Source: Rhizobium sp. NLR16a
Lineage (GTDB): Bacteria; Pseudomonadota; Alphaproteobacteria; Rhizobiales; Rhizobiaceae
NCBI RefSeq assembly: GCF_017948245.1
Contig: NZ_CP072868.1
Coordinates: forward strand, 1 to 64,000
DNA length: 64,000 nt
Reading direction: 5' to 3'
This document shows positions 57,839-64,000 of this stretch, piece by piece (the first letter of the stretch is position 1; each line of letters opens with the position of its first letter). Both the position numbers and the translations under genes were made by a program. The notes under the pieces are model-generated. The model ran no database searches. It had not been told where the DNA came from and saw only the letters and a list, made by a program, of their open reading frames with translations.

Positions 57839-58855
57839 ATGGCAGCGTCAAGCCGATCCGGCAGCAGCCAAACCGGCAACAGCAAGAAATTCTCGTTGCT
57901 GGGCGGAGGCATCCTCCTGGTGATCGCGCTTTATACCGGCGGCTGGTTTTATGCCGCATCGGCTTTGAAAGCGACGGTGCTGAAAGCAATCGCGCCGCGC
58001 GATCAGGCAGGCGTCACCGGCGAATGCTCCGATATCGAATTCCGCGGCTATCCTTTCCGCATCGGTCTGTTCTGCTCCAAGGTCGATGTCGACGACAATG
58101 TCAACGGCGTCTCCGCCACCTTTGGCGCATTGCGCTCCGCCGCACAGGTCTATGCGCCGAGCCATATCGTCTGGGAGCTCGATTCGCCGGCCGAAATCCG
58201 CACCACAAACGGCCTTTCGGTCTCTGCCCAATGGGCGAATCTGCAGGCGAGCCTGACGACCAAGCTGCAGGGCGTTGATCACAGCTCCACCGTCATCGAG
58301 GGTCTTAAGGCGACGGCGGTTTCCTCCTATACCGGTCAGACCATCAGCTTCGATGCAGCTCGCACCGAAATTCACCTGCGCCAAAACGGCGCCGATCTCG
58401 ACGGTGCAATCTCGGTGCAGGATGCGAACACGGCGATCAAGGATTGGCCGCAGCTCTTCCCGAAACTCTCCGCCAGTATCGATCTCACGATTGCCGGAAA
58501 AGCCGGCCTGATCGACGGCAGCGACCCGAACGGCCTCAATGGTTCAGCCGGCGAACTGCGTCGCATCGTTGCCGATATCGGCGACGGTAAGGTGATGACG
58601 CTCACCGGCCCCTTTTCCTTCGACGAGCAGGGCTTTCTCTCCGGAAAATTCAAGCTGGAAATCGAACGGCTCGGCCCCTGGGGCGACAGCCTGAAACAGG
58701 CCTTCCCGGATATTGCCTCGACCGTCAACACGGCGACGAAGATGCTGAAGGCGCTGGCCGGCGGCAGAGACAAGGTCTCGGTCGATCTCGTCGTCGACCG
58801 CGGCAATGCCACCGTCAGCGGCTTCATTCCGCTCGGCCAGATCCCGCCGATCTAA
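57839..58855 (+). CDS. DUF2125 family protein
   Basis: A 338-residue envelope protein with one N-terminal anchor (about 21-42) and a periplasmic rest rich in beta strands. GECSDIEFRGYPFRIGLFCSKVDVDD includes a Cys pair typical of DUF2125. It resembles AsmA-like repeat proteins, and a lipid-handling role would be a guess. The ATG at 57839 follows GGAG at eight bases. Confidence 0.85.
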   Translation: MAASSRSGSSQTGNSKKFSLLGGGILLVIALYTGGWFYAASALKATVLKAIAPRDQAGVTGECSDIEFRGYPFRIGLFCSKVDVDDNVNGVSATFGALRSAAQVYAPSHIVWELDSPAEIRTTNGLSVSAQWANLQASLTTKLQGVDHSSTVIEGLKATAVSSYTGQTISFDAARTEIHLRQNGADLDGAISVQDANTAIKDWPQLFPKLSASIDLTIAGKAGLIDGSDPNGLNGSAGELRRIVADIGDGKVMTLTGPFSFDEQGFLSGKFKLEIERLGPWGDSLKQAFPDIASTVNTATKMLKALAGGRDKVSVDLVVDRGNATVSGFIPLGQIPPI

Positions 58856-58883
58856 GACTTCCGGGTCAGAGTGCTGGAAGGCC

Positions 58884-59303
58884 CTAATCGATCCGCTTCG
58901 TGAAAAACACCTCAGGCACCGATTGCAGGCCAGGCAGCTCGATCGCGCCGATTTCGGCAAATCCATTGCGGCGATGCCAGTCCTGCGGCCGGCTCTCGTC
59001 GCATTCGCTCGACGTCATCAGCAGGCGAGCGCCCTCACCGCGCATCGCTCCTTCCCAAGCAAGAAACAACGCGGTGCCGATGCCCGACCGGCGGTATTCG
59101 GGCAGGACGCGGATCATTTCCATATAGGGAATCCTGCCCCAGAAGCGGGAGAAACGCAGGAAGCCGACGATCTCCCCGGCCTGCCTGGCGACGAGATATT
59201 CACCGAACGCCACGCATCGCGAGACCCATGCCTTGCCTGCAGTGGCATCCTCGCGCGTCAACCAGTCGACCTCCGCCTGGCTCGCGCTCGCCACCTCCGC
59301 CAT
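58884..59303 (-). CDS. GNAT family N-acetyltransferase
   Basis: A 139-residue single-domain GNAT. Motif A is RVLPEYRRSGIGTALFLAW, where RRSGIG binds acetyl-CoA pyrophosphate; a WHRRNGF motif B follows. The substrate is unknown. It lies nine bases downstream of tyrC on the same strand, so it is probably the last gene of the hisC-tyrC transcript. Confidence 0.9.
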   Translation of the reverse strand: MAEVASASQAEVDWLTREDATAGKAWVSRCVAFGEYLVARQAGEIVGFLRFSRFWGRIPYMEMIRVLPEYRRSGIGTALFLAWEGAMRGEGARLLMTSSECDESRPQDWHRRNGFAEIGAIELPGLQSVPEVFFTKRID

Positions 59304-59312
59304 CGCTAGCCG

Positions 59313-60239
59313 CTACTTCTTATCAAGCGCGTGGGGGCGGCCGAAATCGGGCGCGTCGACATCCTGGCCAGCCTGGATGATCGAGCGACGGATGGCGCGC
59401 GTGCGGGTGAAGAGTTCGAAGATCTTGTCGCCCTCGCCCCAGCGGATCGCGCGCTGCAGATAGGCGAGATCCTCCGAGAAGCGCGCCAGCATTTCGAGGA
59501 TGGCATCACGATTGTGCAGGCAGACGTCGCGCCACATCGTCGGGTCGGAAGCGGCGAGACGGGTGAAATCGCGAAAGCCGGATGCCGAATATTTGATGAC
59601 CTCGGACTCCGTCACCGTCTCCAGATCGTCGGCGGTGCCGACGATGTTGTAGGCGATGATGTGCGGCAGATGCGAAACGATCGCGAGCACCTTGTCGTGA
59701 TGCTCCGCATCCATCTCGTCGACCTTCGATCCGACCGCTTCCCAGAAGCCGCGCAGCCGCTTCAGCGCCGTCTCGTCGGTACCCGGAACCGGCGTGAAGA
59801 TGCACCAACGGCCTTCGAAGAGGCCGGGGAAACCGGCATCCGGGCCGGATTTTTCCGTGCCGGCCAGCGGATGGCCGGGGATGAAATGCACGTCGTCAGG
59901 CATATGCGGCTGCATTTGCGCGATCACAGACGCTTTGGTGGAGCCGACATCGGTGACGATAGCGCCGGACTTGAGATTGCCGGCGATTTCCTTCGCTACG
60001 CCTTCCGAAGCGCCGACCGGCACCGAAACGATGATGAGGTCGGCATCTCGAACAGCATCGGCCGAAGAGGTCGTATAGCGGTCGCCGAGGCCGAGCTCTT
60101 CGGCGCGCTTCAACGTCTCGGCACTGCGCGTTGCGACGACGATCTCTTTGGTAAGCCCGAGCCGCCGGATGTCGTGGGCAAGCGAGGAGCCAATCAGCCC
60201 GATGCCGATCAGCGCGATGCGATCGAACAGCACACTCAT
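59313..60239 (-). CDS. tyrC: cyclohexadienyl (prephenate/arogenate) dehydrogenase
   Basis: A 308-residue NAD-dependent enzyme of tyrosine synthesis. The Rossmann motif [14 protein letters not shown] is at about 12-25. The catalytic His is expected in the [14 protein letters not shown] segment. Its start overlaps the hisC stop by four bases. The pair hisC-tyrC is a common rhizobial operon, since HisC-type aminotransferases also act on aromatic substrates. Confidence 0.94.
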   Translation of the reverse strand: MSVLFDRIALIGIGLIGSSLAHDIRRLGLTKEIVVATRSAETLKRAEELGLGDRYTTSSADAVRDADLIIVSVPVGASEGVAKEIAGNLKSGAIVTDVGSTKASVIAQMQPHMPDDVHFIPGHPLAGTEKSGPDAGFPGLFEGRWCIFTPVPGTDETALKRLRGFWEAVGSKVDEMDAEHHDKVLAIVSHLPHIIAYNIVGTADDLETVTESEVIKYSASGFRDFTRLAASDPTMWRDVCLHNRDAILEMLARFSEDLAYLQRAIRWGEGDKIFELFTRTRAIRRSIIQAGQDVDAPDFGRPHALDKK

Positions 60240-61345
60240 GCCTGCCGTCCCATGAACTCACGCAGCGTGGCCATGACGCCGCGATTGGCCTCTTCAGGAC
60301 CGATGCTCATCCGCAGCGCATTGGAAAAGCCGTAACTGCGCACGGCGCGCAGGATGTAGCCGCGGCTCGTCAGGAGCTCGTCGGCATCGGCCGCGCGCCT
60401 GCCGTCGACGTCAGGAAAATGAATGAGGACGAAATTGGCGACGGAGGGCGTCACGTTCAGCCCGATCGCTTCGAGGGCCTCGGTGAGCGTCTCCACCCAC
60501 ATCTGGTTGAAAGAGACGGCCTGCTGGACGAAGGCCTGGTCGCGGATGGCCGCGGCACCAGCGGCGATCGCGGCCGCATTCAGGTTGAACGGAGCGCGGA
60601 CACGGTTCACGGCATCGACGATCTCGGCGGGCGCATACATCCAGCCGACGCGCAAAGCCGCAAGACCATAGGCTTTCGAAAAGGTGCGGGTCATCACCAC
60701 GTTGGAGCTGGAAGACACGACCTCTATGCCGGCTTCATAATCGTTGCGGCGCACATATTCGGCATAGGCCGCATCGAGCACAAGGACGACGTGTTTCGGC
60801 AGCCCGGCCTGCAGACGGCGGATTTCGCTGACGGGAACGTATGTACCGGTGGGGTTGCCTGGATTGGCGATGAAGACGATCTTCGTCCTTTCCGTCACCG
60901 CCGCCAGGATCGCGTCGACGTCGACCGTATAGTCCTTCTCCTTGACGACGATGGGCGTGGCGCCCGTGCCCATGATCTGGATCTTGTAGACGAGGAAGCC
61001 ATGCTCGGTGATGATGCCTTCATCGCCGGCGCCCAGATAGACATGGCACAGCAGGCCGAGCAGCTCGTCGGAACCATTGCCGCAAAGGATGTTTGCCGGA
61101 TTGAGGCCATGCACAGCGGCGATCGCTTCGCGCAGTTCGATCGCCTGCCCGTCGGGATAACGTCCCAGATTGTCGGCAGCTGCCTTGACGGCCTCGATCG
61201 CCTTCGGGCTGGCGCCGAGCGGCGTTTCGTTGGAGGAGAGCTTGTAAACGCGGGCGACACCCGGCGCATGTTCCTTGCCCGGCACATAGGATGCGATATC
61301 GAGAATACCGGGACGCGGAACGGGCTTGCTGATCTCAACGCTCAT
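60236..61345 (-). CDS. hisC: histidinol-phosphate aminotransferase
   Basis: A 369-residue class I/II PLP aminotransferase. [11 protein letters not shown] is the substrate-binding N terminus and the cofactor Lys is in [17 protein letters not shown] (near 230). It acts in histidine synthesis and, beside tyrC, perhaps also in aromatic amino-acid transamination. The ATG at 61345 is chosen; the longer frame to 61597 has no supporting features. Confidence 0.95.
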   Translation of the reverse strand: MSVEISKPVPRPGILDIASYVPGKEHAPGVARVYKLSSNETPLGASPKAIEAVKAAADNLGRYPDGQAIELREAIAAVHGLNPANILCGNGSDELLGLLCHVYLGAGDEGIITEHGFLVYKIQIMGTGATPIVVKEKDYTVDVDAILAAVTERTKIVFIANPGNPTGTYVPVSEIRRLQAGLPKHVVLVLDAAYAEYVRRNDYEAGIEVVSSSSNVVMTRTFSKAYGLAALRVGWMYAPAEIVDAVNRVRAPFNLNAAAIAAGAAAIRDQAFVQQAVSFNQMWVETLTEALEAIGLNVTPSVANFVLIHFPDVDGRRAADADELLTSRGYILRAVRSYGFSNALRMSIGPEEANRGVMATLREFMGRQA

Positions 61346-61455
61346 GGGTCGACCTTGGATTTCCGGAAAATGACCAAGTGGCATTAAAGCGGAATGTGAT
61401 TGTTGTCGAGAGGTATGGGCGTGACACAAGTGTAAGGAGAATGACGGAATTAACT

Positions 61456-62196
61456 TCATCCGTTGCGTGCAGTCGGCACGCCGTGCGGCGCGAGAACAGG
61501 CACGAAGACGCGGCGGGAAGCGCGGGCGGCCACCGGCAACCCCTGATAGAGCCGCTTCTGCGCCTCGACGATGATGACACCCGAAAAAGCCGGCCATAAG
61601 GTGCGGCCGATCCGCTCGAAGGCGCGGCGTAGGCGCAGGATGGTCCTGAGTTTCGAGGGCGGAAAGAACAACGCTTCGGCGGTCGCACCTGGCGTGAAAT
61701 TCGTCTCGCGCAGCAGATGCGTCAGCTGACCGCGGGAATAGGGCCGGCCCGAACCGAAGGGCGTGTGTTCCATGCGGGCCCAGACCCCGCGCCGGTTCGG
61801 CACCACGATGACAAGCCGTCCGCCCGGCGCCAGCACCCGCCAGAGCTCCTTCAGCGTCTCGCGCGGACTTTCCGCGAACTCGAGAGAATGCACCATCAGC
61901 ACTCGGTCGATCGAGGAATCCGGCAGCGGCAGTTCCTCATCGAAAATCAGCGTCGTCGACGACAGCGAGCCCATCGGCCAGTTCACCGCGCCCTGTCCGG
62001 CCGGCATGAAGGCGAAGGTGCGTTCGGTATCGGCCTGGAAGCGATCGAGGAAAGGCACGGCATAACCGAGACCGACGAGACGCTCCTGCGGCAGGCGCAC
62101 CCACAGCGACGAGAGCGCCATGGCGATCGACTGCTCGGCAAGACGCCCGAGGTCGGAGTGATAGAACTGGCGTAGGTCGACGATATCCGCGTGCAT
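61456..62196 (-). CDS. class I SAM-dependent methyltransferase
   Basis: A 246-residue protein. The SAM motif is degenerate ([14 protein letters not shown] for motif I), while later motifs are normal ([19 protein letters not shown] and [20 protein letters not shown]). It resembles the alphaproteobacterial methyltransferases that stand divergent from gloB, with unknown substrate. The ATG at 62196 is used, 89 bases from the gloB start. Confidence 0.88.
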   Translation of the reverse strand: MHADIVDLRQFYHSDLGRLAEQSIAMALSSLWVRLPQERLVGLGYAVPFLDRFQADTERTFAFMPAGQGAVNWPMGSLSSTTLIFDEELPLPDSSIDRVLMVHSLEFAESPRETLKELWRVLAPGGRLVIVVPNRRGVWARMEHTPFGSGRPYSRGQLTHLLRETNFTPGATAEALFFPPSKLRTILRLRRAFERIGRTLWPAFSGVIIVEAQKRLYQGLPVAARASRRVFVPVLAPHGVPTARNG

Positions 62197-62285
62197 TGCG
62201 ATAAATGTTATCAGCGGGCGGTTGGACTTCAAGGCCGGACTCTCTACATTCCCGCGAGAGTCGTGGGACAAGGGATTGTTTGAAG

Positions 62286-63056
62286 ATGAAACCTTTGGAA
62301 TTAGACGTTTTTCTCTGCCGCACCGACAATTTCGGCGTGCTCGTACACGATCCGGAGACGGGATATACCGCGGCGATCGACGCGCCGGAGGAGGCGCCGA
62401 TCCTGGAAGCGGCGACACGGCGCGGCTGGAAGATCACCCACATCTTCACCACCCATCACCACACCGATCACGTCGCCGCCAACCTGGCGCTGAAGGAGCA
62501 ATTCGGCTGCGAGATCATCGGCCCGATCAACGAGGCTATCGCCATTCCCGGTCTCGACCGGACGATGGCCGATGGCGACAGCTTCCTTTTCGGCGATCAC
62601 ACGGTCAAGGTCATCGAGACCCCCGGTCACACTGCCGGTCACATCTGCTATCACTTCGTCGACGACAAGCTGCTCTTTGCCGCCGACACGCTGTTTGCCC
62701 TCGGCTGCGGCCGCCTTTTCGAACGCCCCGCCGCCGACATGTGGCATTCCCTGCAGAAGCTCGCCGTGCTGCCGGACGAGACCGCCGTCTATTTCGGCCA
62801 CGAATATACATTGTCCAACGCCCGCTTCGCGCTGACGGTCGATCCCGACAATGAGCGCCTGAAGAGCCGCGCCGCCGAGATCGAAGCCTTGCGCGCCGAG
62901 GGCAAATTCACCGTCCCGACGACGCTCGGGCTGGAGAAGGAAACCAATCCGTTTCTGCGCGCCGCCGATCCGGCGATCCGCCGCAATCTGATCATGGAAG
63001 GCAAGACGAATGAGGAGGTCTTTGCCGAGATCCGCAAGCGCAAGGACAATTTCTGA
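62286..63056 (+). CDS. gloB: hydroxyacylglutathione hydrolase (glyoxalase II)
   Basis: A 256-residue metallo-beta-lactamase fold enzyme that splits S-lactoylglutathione. The metal motif [15 protein letters not shown], and the later GHEY are all intact. It completes methylglyoxal detoxification. The ATG at 62286 is used; the upstream frame to 62205 overlaps the promoter region. Its stop overlaps the start of the cupin gene (TGATG). Confidence 0.95.
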   Translation: MKPLELDVFLCRTDNFGVLVHDPETGYTAAIDAPEEAPILEAATRRGWKITHIFTTHHHTDHVAANLALKEQFGCEIIGPINEAIAIPGLDRTMADGDSFLFGDHTVKVIETPGHTAGHICYHFVDDKLLFAADTLFALGCGRLFERPAADMWHSLQKLAVLPDETAVYFGHEYTLSNARFALTVDPDNERLKSRAAEIEALRAEGKFTVPTTLGLEKETNPFLRAADPAIRRNLIMEGKTNEEVFAEIRKRKDNF

Positions 63057-63478
63057 TGTCGCCTGAGGGGATCATTCGCGAGCTCGGCATGCAGCCGCAT
63101 CCCGAAGGCGGCTGGTACGTGCAGACATTCCGCGACACGGCGGGTGGAGAGCGCGGCCATTCGACGGCGATCTATTATCTGCTGACAAAGGGACAGCGTT
63201 CGCACTGGCATCGCGTCCATGACGCGGTCGAGGTCTGGCATTATTACGCCGGTGCGCCGCTGGCGCTGCACCGCTCGCAGGACGGGATGGCAAGCGAGAC
63301 GCTGACGCTCGGAACAAACCTTCCTGCCGGCGAGCGGCCGCAGGCAATCATTCCCGCCAATTGGTGGCAATCGGCCGAATCGCTCGGCGATTTCACCCTG
63401 GTCGGCTGCACTGTTTCGCCCGGCTTCGAATTTTCGAGCTTCGAGATGGCGCCGGCGGATTGGAAACCTGGCGACTGA
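63056..63478 (+). CDS. cupin domain protein (DUF985)
   Basis: A 140-residue cupin. The double-stranded beta-helix motif contains RSHWHRVH, EVWHYYAG and ANWWQSAES, the DUF985 signature. It may bind a metal through the His residues. The function is unknown. It is coupled to gloB by a one-base stop/start overlap. Confidence 0.88.
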   Translation: MSPEGIIRELGMQPHPEGGWYVQTFRDTAGGERGHSTAIYYLLTKGQRSHWHRVHDAVEVWHYYAGAPLALHRSQDGMASETLTLGTNLPAGERPQAIIPANWWQSAESLGDFTLVGCTVSPGFEFSSFEMAPADWKPGD

Positions 63479-63481
63479 GGG

Positions 63482-64000
63482 CTACTCGGCTGCCGCAGGC
63501 TGCGCCGGAATCTTGCGGCGGACCAGTTCCTGGGCAGCGAGCACCGCTCCACCGGTGACGAGCAGGCAGGCGAGAGCAATGCGCCAGCTCGGCTCGGCAA
63601 ATCCGAACAGCGTCAGGATGAGCGTCGACAGCAGCGGCGCGGCATAACTTGCCGCACCGAGAATCTGGATATCACCGTTCTTGACGCCATAATCCCAGGC
63701 GTAGAAGGCAGCCCCCACGGGCAGGAGCCCGAGCCCGATGACGGCAACCCATTCGAACATCGTCGCCGGCCAGACGGTTGCCTCCAGGCCGAGATGGCAG
63801 AAGAGCGACAGGACGGAAGTGACAAGGCAAAAGCCGGTAACGACATCGGTGGAAACGGCTTCAAAACGCCTGGTCAGCAGCGAATAGCCCGACCATGTGA
63901 AGGCGCAGAGGAAGGCCGCCCCATAACCGACCGCGTAGGCGCCGTCGAAATCGATGCCGTTGCGGCCGACGATCAGGAAGGTGCCGCAAAGCCCGGCGAG
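63482..64000 (-). CDS. DMT superfamily permease (EamA, YddG-like), partial
   Basis: The 3' part of a membrane exporter; the frame stays open to the right edge, giving at least 172 residues with no start codon in the window. The hydrophobic segments and the PVGAAFYAWDYGVKNGDIQILG motif match the second EamA repeat of YddG-type aromatic amino-acid exporters. The tail is short and charged. It converges on the cupin gene, three bases apart. The substrate is inferred from the family only. Confidence 0.85.
   Translation of the reverse strand, partial: LAGLCGTFLIVGRNGIDFDGAYAVGYGAAFLCAFTWSGYSLLTRRFEAVSTDVVTGFCLVTSVLSLFCHLGLEATVWPATMFEWVAVIGLGLLPVGAAFYAWDYGVKNGDIQILGAASYAAPLLSTLILTLFGFAEPSWRIALACLLVTGGAVLAAQELVRRKIPAQPAAAE

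Overview
The window looks like ordinary core chromosome of a fast-growing rhizobium (Rhizobium etli/leguminosarum type, Alphaproteobacteria). The evidence is high GC with strong GC bias at third codon positions, the rhizobial gene orders lysC-ptsP-prfA-prmC and argH-lptM-lysA-TIGR02302, the alphaproteobacterial families DUF4167, DUF1178, DUF2125 and CpdR, and three intergenic palindromic repeats of the rhizobial mosaic-element kind. About 63 protein genes, one tRNA-Leu(CAA), several hairpin terminators and a few promoter or operator candidates can be supported. No insertion sequence, prophage, CRISPR array or plasmid function was seen.

Layout. 1-480: a strong promoter pointing left out of the window, looking like a stable-RNA promoter. 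0.5-13 kb: an M23 envelope peptidase converging on clpB, a disordered DUF4167 protein, then the leftward set lysC, ptsP, prfA, prmC (aspartate pathway, nitrogen PTS, translation termination), with ubiG divergent. 13-17.7 kb: DUF1178, nitrilase-like amidohydrolase, grxC and comF as a compact leftward set, a SAM methyltransferase, and an orphan Flp pilin beside an unknown membrane protein. 17.3-23.7 kb: argJ, a GNAT and a Nudix gene in one overlapping operon, a periplasmic PpiC isomerase, and secA. 23.8-31.3 kb: a polysaccharide flippase coupled to a FemAB/BioF2-like acyltransferase, an acyl-CoA ligase, an aldo/keto reductase, and a divergent TetR/MFS pair with two near-identical palindromes between them.

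31.4-41 kb: tRNA-Leu, small rhizobial hypotheticals, a CPA2 antiporter with a C-terminal cyclic-nucleotide-binding domain, YqaA, DsbB, an HNH endonuclease, AlkA, GluQRS, YihY, an SDR, a HIG1-type protein and a PduO-type cobalamin adenosyltransferase. 41-45 kb: a rhomboid protease, then etfBA and 3-hydroxybutyryl-CoA dehydrogenase, a beta-oxidation/electron-transfer cluster preceded by a LiuR-like palindrome. 45-52 kb: tlpA divergent from argH, lptM, lysA, and the large TIGR02302 protein. 52-59 kb: cpdR, hpt, ftsEX, YdcF, plsC and envelope proteins. 59-64 kb: tyrC-hisC (aromatic and histidine biosynthesis), a methyltransferase divergent from gloB, a cupin, and the 3' part of a DMT-type exporter that runs off the right edge.

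Nothing here is a clearly new multi-gene system. The most interesting leads are the paired TetR operators, the LiuR-like site on etfBA, the flippase/acyltransferase pair next to secA, the cNBD antiporter, the disordered Asn/Gly-rich DUF4167 protein, a 30-codon membrane ORF with a very good ribosome site, and the promoter at the left edge.
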